Source of the DNA: Opitutia bacterium
GTDB taxonomy: Bacteria > Verrucomicrobiota > Verrucomicrobiia > Opitutales > JABJCN01
Length of the DNA stretch: 57,899 bases
NCBI GenBank assembly: GCA_018668635.1
Contig: JABJCN010000008.1
Coordinates: forward strand, 8,001-65,899
Direction: 5' to 3'
Shown here: in pieces, positions 9,265 through 20,028 of the stretch
Layout: the number at the start of each line of letters is the position of its first letter
Numbering within the stretch: position 1 is the first letter of the stretch
The notes under the pieces: generated by a model
Seen by the model: only the letters and a program-made list of their open reading frames with translations
Told to the model about the DNA's origin: nothing
Databases searched by the model: none
Position numbers and translations under genes: made by a program

Positions 9265-12200
9265 CTATGCCAGTTTCTCTTTTAGATAAGGGGCTGTTGG
9301 ACTATCCTTAATTTCCAGTATGCCCTCAGGCGCGCCCTGATAAAGAATCCTTCCTCCTTTTTCTCCTCCTTTAATTCCGACCTCCACAAGATAGTCCGAT
9401 TCGGCCAGAATCTCAGTATTGTGCTCAATCACGATTACTGTATGACCTATATTTACAAGCCGGTGGAGCATATGGATCAGCTTTTCACAGTCCTTAAGGT
9501 GCAAGCCGATTGTTGGCTCTTCAAGTAGGAATAGATTTTGAGGAACTTGGTTCAACTTGCGTTCTCTTTGGGTCTGGAGGCTTTTAGTTATTTCAGCAGC
9601 TAGCTTTAATCTCTGTGCTTCCCCTCCGCTTAAGGTTGGTGAGCTTTGTCCAAGTGTTAGATACCCGAGCCCTGTTTCGACCATAAGACCAAGCATTTCA
9701 TGAAGCTTTGCGTGAAAGGAGAAAAACTCTTTTGCTTCCTCGAAAGTCATATCCAGAACGTCTGCAAGGTTTTTGTTTTTCCAACGAATGTCCTCCAGCT
9801 GTGGGCCGAATCGTCGCCCATTACATTCTTCACATTTAACGTAGGTGTCTGGCAGGAAATTCATTTCCATTTTTACCCGCCCAACGCCCTTACATGTTTC
9901 ACATCGCCCTGTTTTCGTATTAAAAGAGAATGTACTTGCGTTATAACCGTGAATTTTAGCTGCGGGTAGAGCTGCAAAAAAATTGCGGATGAGATCAAAG
10001 GCTCCTAGGTAAGTTGCTGGAGTAGAACGAGGTGTTTTGCCTATAGGGTTCTGGTCTACCTCAATTACCTTCTTAAATGCATTGCCGTTATAGAGTTTCT
10101 GCAATGCAGGAGAGTTCCCATCTAATGTATACAGCCCTGTTTCCTTCAGGAACTGCTTGCCGTTAAGTACTGCTTTCTTGACTTGGATCGCGGTTTCAAC
10201 AGCTGGGCGCAAAAGATCTCGGGTCAAGGTTGACTTCCCGGTTCCAGAGACTCCACAGACAGAGATCAGCTTCCCTATGGGCAGGTGGAGGTCATCTCCT
10301 TTCAGATTCCGTAAAGCGGCCTTTTGGAGAACAAGCCATCTTATTTTTTTCTGGGTAGATTTCCACGATGGAGGTAACTCTCTACGCGAACCATTGATTG
10401 GATGCGGAATACCTTTCTGAAGATAGCGACCTGTTAAAGACATCTTGTTTGCCATCAACATTTTGAGGTTACCCTGACCCAGTAGTTTCCCTCCATGTAC
10501 TCCTGCTCCTGGACCTAAATCCAATACACTATCAGCCTCACGCATGGTGGTTTCATCGTGTTCGACCACCAGTATGGTGTTTCCTCTTTTCTTCAGACTT
10601 TTAATAGATTGGATCAGCCGATCATTATCACTTGGGTGTAAGCCGATTGTTGGTTCGTCCAATACGTACAGGACACCTGATAGCTTTGCGCCTAATTGGG
10701 ATGCCAGCCGAATGCGTTGGGATTCCCCGCCAGATAGAGTTGAGGTTGAACGGTCCAATGCCAAATAGCTCAATCCCACCTCATCCATAAAAGCGAGCCG
10801 TTCTTGGATTTGAGGAAGTATATCTCTTGCGACTGCTCGGCCTCGGTCGTCCAATTGAAGTTTTTTCAGTGTTTGTAGTAGCTTTTCTGAAGATTGAGCC
10901 AAAAGTTCGGGTAGCGTAACTGCTTCAGCATCCTTCGTGTTCAGTTTCACCGAACGACTGACTTCATTTAGTCTTGATCCATTACAATAAGGGCAGGGAA
11001 GGTCATGAACTGTATCTCCTTTGCCGGTGTGATAATCTTCGTCCGTAATACCAAAGCCGCGACATTCAGGACACCAGCCTTTGGGGGAATTCCATGAAAA
11101 ATGTTTTGGATCCATTTCAGGGAATGAATCGCCTGTCTCGGGGTCAGTTCGTGTTGTCGAATACCACTCCAGAATTCCCTCTGATGGATGGAGTAGGAAG
11201 GCTGACCTTTTGCCATGCTTCAGCGCAAGTCTCAAGTTGAAGTCCACTGCATCCTTCAGCGCCGATATTTTATTCGCTTTTGGAAGCTCATATCCATTCG
11301 TTCCAAAATCTTCAACAATCAGTTCAATGTCATGTTCTTGATACCGGTCTAACTTTTGAAACCGGTCAAGAGGCACCAGCTCCCCATTGATACGAAGGAT
11401 TTTATAGCCATGATTTCTTGCCCAATTGGCCAGTGGTTCATAATGCCCTTTCCGACCTCTAACCAATGGAGCGCAAAGATAAAGGTGAGGGACACGATTA
11501 CATTGTTCATTCTGTAATGTCTTTTGTAGCTTTTGTTGAAGAAATTCTACCGACTGCCCACTAACCGCATTCCCTGTCTTTGGATTATATTGAATACCAG
11601 TTCTTGCAAAAAGTAATCGAAGGTAGTGTGCAACCTCCGTTATTGTCGCCACAGTAGACTTTCGAGTGCCTCTCGTCATTCGTTGTTCGATCGCTACGGT
11701 TGGTGCAATGCCCTCCATGTAATCAAGGTCGGGTTTTGGCAGTTGCTCCATAAATTGACGTGTGTAAGAGGATATTGATTCAAGGAACCTTCGTTGCCCC
11801 TCTGCAAAGACGATGTTAAAAGCGAAAGTTGACTTTCCTGACCCGGAAACACCTGTGATTACGGTGATCTCTCGATGAGGGATTTCTATGTTGAGGTTTT
11901 GAAGATTATGCTCCCTTGCACCAAAGATACGAACTGCATTCGACACATTATGTTGCTTCTTGCCGTAGGTCGCTGGTGCTTCTTGGACTTCCACGCTTTT
12001 TTCTCCCAACGCTTCTTTTATCCATCTCGATGAAACGGTATTTCGTTTCGCAAGCTGCTCTGGAGTCCCTTGAGCGACAATTGCCCCTCCTCCTTCCCCT
12101 GATTCTGGCCCCATCTCGATCAACCAGTCAACAGACTTTAGGACGTCCATTTGGTGCTCGATGACGATTAGACTGTGGCCTCTATCAACTAGTGATTGCA

Positions 12201-14793
12201 ATACGCCAATTAAATTTTTTATATCTTGGCGATGAAGCCCGGTTGTTGGTTCATCAAGAAGGATTAGGGCTCCTTTGTCACCTTCATCGAATTTTGTCAG
12301 ATACTTGACCAGCTTGAGTCGCTGTGATTCTCCCCCAGAAAGCGTGTTGAGAGGTTGGCCTAGAGTCAGGTAACCCAATCCAACCTTCTCTAGGACCATT
12401 AATCTTTTACGTATACCATTTGCATTTCGGAAAAAATTGATGGCTTCGACCACCGTAAGTGCTAATATGTCACTAACACTTTTGCTATTGTAGGCTATAG
12501 AAAGTACCTCTGATTTAAAGCGCTTACCCTCGCATTCCGGGCATTTTACGTAAATGTCGGATAGAAACTGCATTTCAATTTTTTCATAGCCAAGACCTTC
12601 GCACTGTTGGCATCGACCGGTTCCGCTGTTAAAAGAGAAGCTTGATACTCCCATGCCCTCCGCACGTGCATCCTCAGTGCGAGCAAAGAGTTCTCTGATG
12701 CTATTCCATATATCTGTGTAGAGCGCGGGATTGGAGCGTGGTGTTTTACTGATCTGCTCCTGTCCGATGAGGACTGTTTCCTCTATTTCAATATTGGTAC
12801 TTATTTTCAATGTGGGAGCAGGGTCTTTCGCTCCCTTACCTGCTTTTAATTGCATCCCTTGATAGATGACGTTGTTAAGAAGTGTTGATTTTCCTGATCC
12901 CGAAACGCCACTTAGACCAACAAGTCGCTGAAGCGGTATATTTAGTCCCAAATTATTTAAATTGTTTTTTGAGGCGCCTTTTATGTTTAATTTTGGCCCC
13001 TTTGTTTTTTCTGTTTTCCGACGAGTTGGTAGCTGGATGTTTTTTCTTTCGGCGAGATAGTCTCCCGTCACATTCCCATTGGAAGAAATCAGCTTTTTGA
13101 GAGTGCCTTGGAATGTGATATTACCTCCTTCCTTACCCGGTTTAGGACCGAGTTCCAGAATGTGGTCAGCTGCTCGCATTATGGTCTCGTCATGCTCAAC
13201 CACAACAACTGTATTTCCTGCCGCGACGAGTCGTTTTAGGATTTGGAGCAATTGGTCAATATCTCGCGAGTGAAGTCCCACAGATGGCTCATCTAATACA
13301 AAGATCGTATCTGTCAATGAAGTGCCAAGACAGGATGTGAGCTTTACTCTTTGGGACTCTCCTCCGCTGAGTGTACGCGATGTACGGTTAAGCGTTAGAT
13401 AGCCCACTCCGACCTGTTCAAGATAGTCGAGCCTCGACAGGATGGCATTAGCGGCTAGTGCTACTGGTTTATTGCCCTTGATTTCACGTAGCGACTGTAG
13501 TCGCTTTTGTAGTTCACTTATAGGAGTTTCGTACAGTTCAGGAAGAGTCTTGCCCTTCCACTTCCAATTTAAGGTTTCGGGTTGGAATCGTGTGCCGGAG
13601 CAGGATGGGCAATCCAAGTATGCACGAAACCGAGAGAGGAAGACGCGGACATGCATTTTATATTTGCGCCCCTCCATCCAACTAAAAAACCTACGAAGAC
13701 CATACCAACCTCCATCGTCTTCTTTATAGTCGTCTTGCCCCTCAACAACGAACTTTTTTTCCCATTCTTCGAGAGATTCCCAAGGTTCATTTACCCTCAC
13801 TCCAAATTTCTTTGCAGATTGAATCAAGTCAAGCTGGGATTTGCTGTGAACTTTGCCATGGAATGCCTTGATTGCACCATCGTCTATGCTTAAAGAGGGG
13901 TCTGGGATAACTAGTCGGTAGTCTGTTTCAATAACACGTCCAAAGCCTTTGCATTCCGGGCAGGCTCCCAGCGGTGAGTTAAATGAAAACATGGCGGGTG
14001 TTGGGGATCGGTACTTAATACCTGTTTCCGGAGATTGAAGGCCTTCCTGAAATACTTGTAGTTTTTCCCCATTCGAGGAAAAGATAGATAATTTCTGTTT
14101 GCCATACCTGAAGGCAGTCTGTGCAGATTCGATGAAGCGAGTTCTGTTTTTAGAATAGATCGAGACCCGGTCCTGCAGAATATCAAGGCTATCCTGATCT
14201 TGAATCAATTTCGGATCAATTTCTTCAGTTTTGAGAATTTCTCCATCAATTATTATGCGAGCATAGCCTTGTGAGCCTAAGCTGTTAAGAACATCCCTAG
14301 CTGGCAGTTTGGAAGGTATTGGGATTTGAAAGCTTATAAGAATTTTCTCTCCAGGCCATTCCTTTTTCATGCTATTCCACACTGATTCTGGAGACTGTTG
14401 ACGAAGGATTTTTCCAGTGGATGGGTCGTGCAAGCTGGCTACATGGCAAAACCACACCTTAAAATAATCACAAAGTTCTGTCATTGTCCCTACGCTCGAG
14501 CGTGAGGTCTTGACGGTGTTGCCTTGACTGATTGCTATTGATGGGCGGATGTTTTCAACAGATTCAACATCTGGGCGATCAAGCGTTTCCATGAATTGCC
14601 GCATATAAGGGCTGAATGTTTCCACGTAGCGCCGCTGGCCTTCTGCATGAATTGTTTCGAATACCAGTGATGACTTCCCTGAACCGCTGAGTCCGGTTAC
14701 GACAATTAGCTTGCCCAGTGGTAATTCCAGATCAAACCCCTTTAGGTTATTCTGACGTATTCCTTTAATGCAGATGGCTTGCTTATTTGACAT
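9265..14793 (-). CDS. uvrA: double-length excinuclease ABC subunit A (tandem UvrA)
   Basis: DNA-damage recognition ATPase of nucleotide excision repair. At 1842 residues it is two UvrA copies in one chain, as known for Chlamydia (about 1.8 kb of residues), joined near residue 930-945. All four Walker A motifs are present (GLSGSGKS at 34-41, then near residues 623, 979 and 1513), each with an LSGGE(S/A)QR signature (near 473, 816, 1349, 1715). Walker B is LDEP in sites 1-3 but LEEP in the fourth. The CxxC...CxxC zinc modules in the second nucleotide-binding unit of each half are complete, for example CQQC with CPEC and CETC with CEEC. In the first unit of each half only the downstream CPEC remains and the upstream CxxC is missing. 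The gene is probably active; a separate uvrA may exist elsewhere. Confidence 0.95.
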   Translation of the reverse strand: MSNKQAICIKGIRQNNLKGFDLELPLGKLIVVTGLSGSGKSSLVFETIHAEGQRRYVETFSPYMRQFMETLDRPDVESVENIRPSIAISQGNTVKTSRSSVGTMTELCDYFKVWFCHVASLHDPSTGKILRQQSPESVWNSMKKEWPGEKILISFQIPIPSKLPARDVLNSLGSQGYARIIIDGEILKTEEIDPKLIQDQDSLDILQDRVSIYSKNRTRFIESAQTAFRYGKQKLSIFSSNGEKLQVFQEGLQSPETGIKYRSPTPAMFSFNSPLGACPECKGFGRVIETDYRLVIPDPSLSIDDGAIKAFHGKVHSKSQLDLIQSAKKFGVRVNEPWESLEEWEKKFVVEGQDDYKEDDGGWYGLRRFFSWMEGRKYKMHVRVFLSRFRAYLDCPSCSGTRFQPETLNWKWKGKTLPELYETPISELQKRLQSLREIKGNKPVALAANAILSRLDYLEQVGVGYLTLNRTSRTLSGGESQRVKLTSCLGTSLTDTIFVLDEPSVGLHSRDIDQLLQILKRLVAAGNTVVVVEHDETIMRAADHILELGPKPGKEGGNITFQGTLKKLISSNGNVTGDYLAERKNIQLPTRRKTEKTKGPKLNIKGASKNNLNNLGLNIPLQRLVGLSGVSGSGKSTLLNNVIYQGMQLKAGKGAKDPAPTLKISTNIEIEETVLIGQEQISKTPRSNPALYTDIWNSIRELFARTEDARAEGMGVSSFSFNSGTGRCQQCEGLGYEKIEMQFLSDIYVKCPECEGKRFKSEVLSIAYNSKSVSDILALTVVEAINFFRNANGIRKRLMVLEKVGLGYLTLGQPLNTLSGGESQRLKLVKYLTKFDEGDKGALILLDEPTTGLHRQDIKNLIGVLQSLVDRGHSLIVIEHQMDVLKSVDWLIEMGPESGEGGGAIVAQGTPEQLAKRNTVSSRWIKEALGEKSVEVQEAPATYGKKQHNVSNAVRIFGAREHNLQNLNIEIPHREITVITGVSGSGKSTFAFNIVFAEGQRRFLESISSYTRQFMEQLPKPDLDYMEGIAPTVAIEQRMTRGTRKSTVATITEVAHYLRLLFARTGIQYNPKTGNAVSGQSVEFLQQKLQKTLQNEQCNRVPHLYLCAPLVRGRKGHYEPLANWARNHGYKILRINGELVPLDRFQKLDRYQEHDIELIVEDFGTNGYELPKANKISALKDAVDFNLRLALKHGKRSAFLLHPSEGILEWYSTTRTDPETGDSFPEMDPKHFSWNSPKGWCPECRGFGITDEDYHTGKGDTVHDLPCPYCNGSRLNEVSRSVKLNTKDAEAVTLPELLAQSSEKLLQTLKKLQLDDRGRAVARDILPQIQERLAFMDEVGLSYLALDRSTSTLSGGESQRIRLASQLGAKLSGVLYVLDEPTIGLHPSDNDRLIQSIKSLKKRGNTILVVEHDETTMREADSVLDLGPGAGVHGGKLLGQGNLKMLMANKMSLTGRYLQKGIPHPINGSRRELPPSWKSTQKKIRWLVLQKAALRNLKGDDLHLPIGKLISVCGVSGTGKSTLTRDLLRPAVETAIQVKKAVLNGKQFLKETGLYTLDGNSPALQKLYNGNAFKKVIEVDQNPIGKTPRSTPATYLGAFDLIRNFFAALPAAKIHGYNASTFSFNTKTGRCETCKGVGRVKMEMNFLPDTYVKCEECNGRRFGPQLEDIRWKNKNLADVLDMTFEEAKEFFSFHAKLHEMLGLMVETGLGYLTLGQSSPTLSGGEAQRLKLAAEITKSLQTQRERKLNQVPQNLFLLEEPTIGLHLKDCEKLIHMLHRLVNIGHTVIVIEHNTEILAESDYLVEVGIKGGEKGGRILYQGAPEGILEIKDSPTAPYLKEKLA

Positions 14794-14862
14794 TGTTAAT
14801 TTAAATCTACGTTTGCGTGAATGAAATGTTCCTTTATTCCTTCAGGAAAGGCTCTGGTATTA

Positions 14863-15777
14863 TCACGATTTTTTTAAGAGGGTATGGAGTGTTATCTCCG
14901 GAGGGCAAAAAAGGCGTGCGGGGATGTGGCTGGCGCCAATTCCTCGGGAGGTGTATCCGAGGAGCCGTTGATGATTCCACGTTCCCTTGACGCGTTGACG
15001 AGGTGTCGCTCCTTTTAAAATGGGAATCCCCCACGGCAGGCAGAGTTGCCCTCCGTGTGTGTGCCCGCTAAGTTGCAGTGTATAATCTGCTGCATTTGCT
15101 TCTTCTGCTGTGGTTGCCGCGTGGGACAGTAATAGTGTGGTTTCTTTTGAAGAAAGACCTTGTCGTGCTTTTTTTACATCATGGGTGCGGAAGTAGATAG
15201 GATCATCGATACCACAGAGATGAAAATTCATACCTTTATGGTTTATGGGGATGTGCTCATTGAGTAGAAAGGGGAGTCCTTCAACTTCAAGTTTCGCTAT
15301 CAGCTCCGTACTGTCGTGATTCCCTGGGACGGCATAGACAGGTCTATTTATAGCCATCAGAATGGGCTTCAGGAGGTTTATTGCTTTATCGGCCGCATTA
15401 TAAGCGTGCTGTATGTCCCCGGTAATAACGCAAAGATCGTAGGCAAGGTCTTTGATCCCCTTTACAATAATTGGTGATAGAGTGTGTTCTAGTTCAATGT
15501 GCAAATCAGTAAGATGGAGGATGGTAAAGCCATTTAGTTGGGCGGGGAGACCCGGGATTTGAAATGAATTATGCTCCAAGATCGGCGCTCTAAATTGTCT
15601 TCTAGCGGGATAAATGAGGCCTGTTGCTCTTAAGATATATTTTATAATGGAGTATGGATGAACAGGTGGTGGGGCGGCAAGAATGCGATTCTTTTCTAGA
15701 TGTTTTTTTGAAGATTCTATGCTTTGTCTTTGTTCCCAAAGTTTTTTGCCAAGGCGTTTTGAAAGGGTTTCGTACAT
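14863..15777 (-). CDS. calcineurin-like metallophosphoesterase
   Basis: 304 residues. The dimetal phosphoesterase motifs occur in order: TDLHIE with D91 and H93, GDIQ with D121, GNHDS with N153/H154, LLSHAA near 236, and SGHTHGGQL near 256. This is the YaeI/YkuE-like group with a basic N-terminal stretch and a hydrophobic segment near residues 43-56 that could associate with the membrane. Relatives with an outer-membrane lifestyle include LpxG/YkuE-type phosphodiesterases, so a role in lipid or cell-envelope hydrolysis (for example UDP-diacylglucosamine cleavage) is possible but unproven. It lies upstream of uvrA on the same strand (69 bp) and is divergent from ribBA. Confidence 0.83.
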   Translation of the reverse strand: MYETLSKRLGKKLWEQRQSIESSKKHLEKNRILAAPPPVHPYSIIKYILRATGLIYPARRQFRAPILEHNSFQIPGLPAQLNGFTILHLTDLHIELEHTLSPIIVKGIKDLAYDLCVITGDIQHAYNAADKAINLLKPILMAINRPVYAVPGNHDSTELIAKLEVEGLPFLLNEHIPINHKGMNFHLCGIDDPIYFRTHDVKKARQGLSSKETTLLLSHAATTAEEANAADYTLQLSGHTHGGQLCLPWGIPILKGATPRQRVKGTWNHQRLLGYTSRGIGASHIPARLFCPPEITLHTLLKKS

Positions 15778-15880
15778 GGATCATTAATTCGATTCGAGGA
15801 AGATGGTATTCCGTAAACATACAGCAATCCTTTTGGCTTTCAAAATGCTCGGGGTTGCATATAGATTTACCCATTTTTAA

Positions 15881-16999
15881 ATGACCAGTAAGGCACACAA
15901 CACTTTTGATTCTGTCGATGAAGCGATTACGGACATCGCTGCGGGTCGCATGGTAATCGTCACTGATGATGAAGGCAGAGAGAATGAGGGGGATCTTGTG
16001 ATGGCCGCATCAAAGGTGACACCGGAAAATGTAAATGCCATGCTATTACATGGCCGGGGATTAATATGTGTACCTGCGATGGAATCCCACCTGCGACGTC
16101 TGGGCATCAATCTAATGGTTCCGGAAAATCGTGAGTCACATAAAACAGAGTTTACTGTTTCCGTCGATGCCGCTAAGGGAATCACTACTGGTATTAGTGC
16201 ATACGATCGAGCCGCGACGATTAAAATCCTTGGAGACCCTTATTCTATGCCGGATATGTTGGTTCAACCTGGTCATGTTTTCCCGCTGAGGGCTAGACCT
16301 GGTGGAGTTTTACAACGGGCCGGCCATACAGAAGCTGCTGTAGACCTTGCCGCAATGGCTGGGTTGCCTCCTGTTGGCGTTATTTGTGAAATCCTCAATG
16401 AAGATGGCTCAATGGCACGGTTGCCAGAACTATTAAAATTTAAAAAAAAGCACAAGCTGAAGCTTATTTCAATTGCTAGCCTAATTGAATACCGGCACCA
16501 GCGGGATCAGCTTGTAGATAAAGTTGCGGAGTCATCATTTTGCCATCAGACCCACGGTGAATTCATCTTACATATTTTCCAAAGTATTCTTGATGGTCGC
16601 CATCATTTTGCATTTACCCGGGGCACTTTGGATAAGAATTTACCTACGATTGTCAGAGTACATAGTGAAAACATATTGAGCGATGTTTTCCAAATGCAGA
16701 ATACCCACGGAGCGAGTTCTTTGGATGCGGCGTTAAAGCGTATTGTACAGGAAGAATGCGGTGTACTTCTCTATTTAGAGAAACCAAGTTCAGGCATTGA
16801 TATGCAAAAAGTAGCTGGATCTGGACGCGGCAAGACCATTTCCGCATCAGATATGGATTTTCGAGACTATGGCATTGGGGCCCAAATCCTCGTCGGATTG
16901 GGACTAAAGAAAATTCGACTTTTAGCGAATACTCGCCGTAAGGTAGTTGGTTTGGATGGGTATGGATTGGAGATTGTGGAACACCTTCAACTGATCTAA
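15881..16999 (+). CDS. ribB: DHBP synthase fused to a degenerate GTP cyclohydrolase II domain (RibBA/RibBX type)
   Basis: The N-terminal half (about 1-205) is an intact 3,4-dihydroxy-2-butanone-4-phosphate synthase: the acidic loop DDEGRENEGDLV and the GHTEAAVDLA segment are conserved, so it should make the four-carbon precursor of riboflavin. The C-terminal half keeps the outline of GTP cyclohydrolase II (VRVHSE..., FRDYGIGAQIL..., GYGLEIVE) but the zinc site is gone: the usual SECLTGD...RCDCG is here SENILSD...NTHGA, the REGRGIGL segment is absent, and TNNP has become ANTR. The second domain is therefore predicted inactive, as in the RibBX proteins described in Shewanella, and a separate RibA would be needed elsewhere. 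ribH follows 84 bp later. Confidence 0.92.
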   Translation: MTSKAHNTFDSVDEAITDIAAGRMVIVTDDEGRENEGDLVMAASKVTPENVNAMLLHGRGLICVPAMESHLRRLGINLMVPENRESHKTEFTVSVDAAKGITTGISAYDRAATIKILGDPYSMPDMLVQPGHVFPLRARPGGVLQRAGHTEAAVDLAAMAGLPPVGVICEILNEDGSMARLPELLKFKKKHKLKLISIASLIEYRHQRDQLVDKVAESSFCHQTHGEFILHIFQSILDGRHHFAFTRGTLDKNLPTIVRVHSENILSDVFQMQNTHGASSLDAALKRIVQEECGVLLYLEKPSSGIDMQKVAGSGRGKTISASDMDFRDYGIGAQILVGLGLKKIRLLANTRRKVVGLDGYGLEIVEHLQLI

Positions 17000-17083
17000 T
17001 ATTGCAACTCCTTTTCCGTTTACAAAGCAACTACTAACGATTTGCTGTAGCTCCTTTTTGAAATTTTCAGAATTGGATAGATA

Positions 17084-17560
17084 ATGAGCCAGAGTCGTTT
17101 TAATTATAACCCAGTTGATACATCATCAATTCGTATAGCTCTAGTAGGTGCGAGCTATAATCCAGAATTGGCTGATGCTTTGGTGGGTACCACATGTGAA
17201 GCACTTGCGTTAAAGGGGGTGATTGCTGACAATGTTGAGGTTGTCCGTGTTCCGGGTTCTTTCGAGGTCCCTGTAGTGGCCAGCGAGATGGCGAACTCTG
17301 GAGTGTTTCATGCAGTGATTGCATTGGGAGTCGTTGTTGCGGGCGATACCTCGCACCATGAGCAGATAGGGCTCACAACCGCCCAGGCACTATCGAATAT
17401 TTCAATAACATCTCGCACCCCGGTTATCAATGGAATCCTTGTTGTTAATAATGTCGATCAGGCGAATGAACGGGTTACCGGAAGTCAGTCTCGTGGGCAG
17501 GAGTTCGCAGACGCAGCCCTCCACATGGCAACACTTAATATGAACTGGACGAGGTCATGA
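17084..17560 (+). CDS. ribH: 6,7-dimethyl-8-ribityllumazine synthase
   Basis: Condenses 5-amino-6-ribitylaminouracil with dihydroxybutanone phosphate to lumazine, the penultimate riboflavin step. The 158-residue length is standard. Substrate-binding and catalytic segments are clear: VPGSFEVP at 57-64, ALGVVVAGDTSHHEQ with the catalytic histidine at H91, and the C-terminal ...ESQRG-like loop, here GSQSRGQEFADAALHM. It follows ribBA and its stop overlaps the start of nusB by 4 bases (ATGA), an arrangement (ribH-nusB) common in many bacteria. Confidence 0.95.
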   Translation: MSQSRFNYNPVDTSSIRIALVGASYNPELADALVGTTCEALALKGVIADNVEVVRVPGSFEVPVVASEMANSGVFHAVIALGVVVAGDTSHHEQIGLTTAQALSNISITSRTPVINGILVVNNVDQANERVTGSQSRGQEFADAALHMATLNMNWTRS

Positions 17561-18000
17561 GCGCAGGTACTCCACAACGGCATACAAACCGGATGGTTCT
17601 TGTCCAGTTTCTCTACATGATGGAAATGAACCCGCCTTTGGTACTGGCTGATGAGATCAGGAACTTTTTTGAAAATCTAGATAATCCTCGTGAATATTAT
17701 GAGTTTGCGGAGGAGTTACTTGCTGGAATTCTCGCCGAATTAGAGGCAATTGATGCAAAGATTCATCAACTAGCAACAAACTGGGAGTTTGATCGAATTG
17801 CCAAAACTGATCTGGCAATCCTTCGTTTGGGAATTTTTGAAATGCTCTATCGTGAAGACATCCCCCCCGTGGTTGTTATTGATGAAGCTGTGGAACTGAG
17901 TAGAGAATTTTCTTCCGATCAGTCAAACGCCTTCATTAACGGAATTCTAGACAATGTAATGCAAGATGTTGATAGGGATCATAGAGAGAAGCTTGCCTGA
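17557..18000 (+). CDS. nusB: transcription antitermination factor NusB
   Basis: RNA-binding all-helical protein that, with NusE, binds boxA and promotes antitermination of rRNA operons. 147 residues; the opening RHTNRMVLVQFLYMMEMN matches the family's R-x-x-A-x-Q-x-LY pattern and the C-terminal half has AKTDLAILRLGIFEMLY, VVIDEAVELSREFS and AFINGILD, all typical. It starts inside the ribH stop (ATGA) and ends 9 bp before ftsY, so the four genes are likely one transcript with coupled translation. Confidence 0.94.
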   Translation: MSAGTPQRHTNRMVLVQFLYMMEMNPPLVLADEIRNFFENLDNPREYYEFAEELLAGILAELEAIDAKIHQLATNWEFDRIAKTDLAILRLGIFEMLYREDIPPVVVIDEAVELSREFSSDQSNAFINGILDNVMQDVDRDHREKLA

Positions 18001-18009
18001 AATGTTCTC

Positions 18010-18924
18010 ATGAAAGGATTCTTTGCCAAATTCAAAGACAAACTGGCCAAGAAAGCGCCAGGCTTGGGTAATGCTATCGGTGGCCTCTTCCGTAAAAAGC
18101 TGGATGCTTCATCCATCGCTGAACTCGAGGAAGCCCTTTATGAAGCAGATTTCGGGGTGGAGACTACTGAGGAAATCCTTGATGAAATTCAGAATGCTTA
18201 TCGTGCAGACAAAGAACTTCGGCAAAAGGATGTATCTCAGATTGGATTAACTATTTTAGGCCGAATTCTTGAAGGAGCAGAAGGGCGTCTGCAAATATCC
18301 AATGAGAAGCCCGAGGTTATCTGCCTTCTAGGCGTGAATGGCGCAGGTAAAACGACTACCAGTGCTAAACTTGCTTGGTATTTCAAGGAACGAGGGCAAG
18401 AGGCCTTGCTTGGCGCCTGCGATACTTTTCGTGCTGCTGCCAACGAACAGATTCTCAATTGGGCTGATCGTCTGGAACTTGACCTTGTGTCGAGCCATCA
18501 TGGTGCTGATTCTGCAGCGGTCGCCTTTGACAGCTATGAGGCTGCAGTTAGTCGAGGGCAATCTTACCTGATCCTTGATACCGCAGGTCGCTTGCATAAT
18601 AAGGCGAACCTTATGGAGGAACTTAAGAAAATTCGCCGTGTTCTTGCCAAGAAGAACCCTGAGTCTCCCCATCACCGGTGGTTAGTTTTGGACGGGAGTC
18701 TAGGAACTAATTCGATTGAGCAAGCCAAGGCTTTTCATGAGGGGTTTGGTCTCACCGGTTTGATCATCACAAAACTTGACGGTACGGGTCGGGGGGGAGC
18801 ACTGGTCGGAATATATAGGGAATTAGGTCTGCCTATCTATTTCGTCGGATTGGGTGAAGCCCCGGAGGACTTGCAACCTTTTGTCACTGATGATTACATC
18901 CGGGCGATTTTTGAGGTAGAATGA
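18010..18924 (+). CDS. ftsY: signal recognition particle receptor FtsY
   Basis: SRP receptor GTPase that delivers ribosome-nascent chains to SecYEG at the inner membrane. The 304-residue protein has the NG domains only, without the long acidic A domain of E. coli FtsY; the N-terminal MKGFFAKFKDKLAKK helix is amphipathic and could bind lipid. GTPase motifs: G1 GVNGAGKT at 108-115, DTFRAAANEQ at 138-147, DTAGR near 196, TKLDGTGRGG near 259. Its last bases overlap the aroB start by 4 (ATGA). Confidence 0.95.
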   Translation: MKGFFAKFKDKLAKKAPGLGNAIGGLFRKKLDASSIAELEEALYEADFGVETTEEILDEIQNAYRADKELRQKDVSQIGLTILGRILEGAEGRLQISNEKPEVICLLGVNGAGKTTTSAKLAWYFKERGQEALLGACDTFRAAANEQILNWADRLELDLVSSHHGADSAAVAFDSYEAAVSRGQSYLILDTAGRLHNKANLMEELKKIRRVLAKKNPESPHHRWLVLDGSLGTNSIEQAKAFHEGFGLTGLIITKLDGTGRGGALVGIYRELGLPIYFVGLGEAPEDLQPFVTDDYIRAIFEVE

Positions 18925-20024
18925 GTGCCGAAACATTAGCCGATTTGGCCGTAGAAACGGGAGGTGGGCGTACTTACCCTATTCGGTTTGTCCGCAATGC
19001 TGGCATTGTGCTAACAGATATAATCAGGCAGCATATGGAGGGAAAAAAGGCAATTGCTTTGGTGACGGATCTTAACCTCCAATTGGCCTATCCGGCTCTT
19101 TTTGAAGAATTATTGGCGAATGTCCCCACCTTTGTTGTTTCTCCAGGTGAACCCGCTAAAAGTCTCCATCGACTGGGTGAGATTTGGGATTTTCTGGCTG
19201 GTATAAGAATGGACCGGAAGGGAACTATAATTGCTATGGGTGGTGGTGTCATTGGTGATCTTGCCGGTTTTGCTGCAGCCAGTTTTTTACGTGGGGTTGC
19301 ATATTACCAAGTTCCCACAACTCTACTTTCCATGGTGGATAGCTCCATCGGAGGTAAGACTGGTATTAACATACCAGCAGGAAAAAACCTTGTAGGGGCT
19401 TTTTATCATCCGCAGGAGGTTTTGATTGATACCAGCTTTTTGGAAACTCTACCTCCAGTTGAGTTTTCTGCGGGGATGGCGGAAGTTTTAAAATATGGTC
19501 TATTGGGCGATTTGAATCTTTTTGAGCGACTGGAGTCATTGGATTGCTTACATCCACTGCATTCCGAGCTTCCCAGTGTCATTAGACGTTGCTGTGAGAT
19601 CAAGGCACTTGTAGTTAAGGAGGATGAGCGAGAGAACTCGCCAGAGGGAGGTCGAGCCTTGCTCAACTTGGGCCATACTTTTGGGCATGCCGTGGAGCAG
19701 GTGGCTGGTTATGGAGTATATCTTCATGGTGAAGCTGTCGCAATCGGGATGGTGGCGGCAGCGGAGATGTCAAGACTCATGGGATGGGTTTCAGCTGAAG
19801 ATGTTGATCGGGTGGTCCGAATCTTGAAACTCTATAAACTTCCTGTGACTCTTCGATCTCCACTGGCCTTGATAGACTTGATTGACGCAATGCAACGAGA
19901 CAAAAAGGTTCGCCAAGGTATTATCAGATTCGTTGCAATGCGTGGACTAGGAACTACTTTTACGACCCGGGATATCCCAGAGGAAATAGTGAGGGAATGT
20001 TTGGCGTTTATTGGGGCTGAATAG
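18921..20024 (+). CDS. aroB: 3-dehydroquinate synthase
   Basis: Second step of the shikimate pathway, converting DAHP to 3-dehydroquinate with catalytic NAD+ and a divalent metal. 367 residues. Seen: the NAD-binding loop GGGVIGDLAGFAA, YYQVPTTLLSMVDSSIGGKTGIN, the FSAGMAEVLKYG substrate segment, and the metal-ligand histidines in LLNLGHTFGHAVEQ and YLHGEAVAIGM. It is translationally coupled to ftsY and followed 4 bp later by the ATG of the unknown gene, so shikimate, secretion and LPS genes appear to share one operon. Confidence 0.96.
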   Translation: MSAETLADLAVETGGGRTYPIRFVRNAGIVLTDIIRQHMEGKKAIALVTDLNLQLAYPALFEELLANVPTFVVSPGEPAKSLHRLGEIWDFLAGIRMDRKGTIIAMGGGVIGDLAGFAAASFLRGVAYYQVPTTLLSMVDSSIGGKTGINIPAGKNLVGAFYHPQEVLIDTSFLETLPPVEFSAGMAEVLKYGLLGDLNLFERLESLDCLHPLHSELPSVIRRCCEIKALVVKEDERENSPEGGRALLNLGHTFGHAVEQVAGYGVYLHGEAVAIGMVAAAEMSRLMGWVSAEDVDRVVRILKLYKLPVTLRSPLALIDLIDAMQRDKKVRQGIIRFVAMRGLGTTFTTRDIPEEIVRECLAFIGAE

Positions 20025-20028
20025 TAAA

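Noticed and set aside
15833-15849. TTGGCTTTCAAAATGCT upstream of ribB, with GG and GC 12 bases apart like a sigma-54 site.
   Set aside because: Only the core dinucleotides and a few flanking positions match; it is much weaker than the hsp20 element and could be chance.
16985-17083. Possible FMN riboswitch in front of ribH (or before ribB).
   Set aside because: The gaps before ribB and ribH are short and lack the conserved FMN-element segments.
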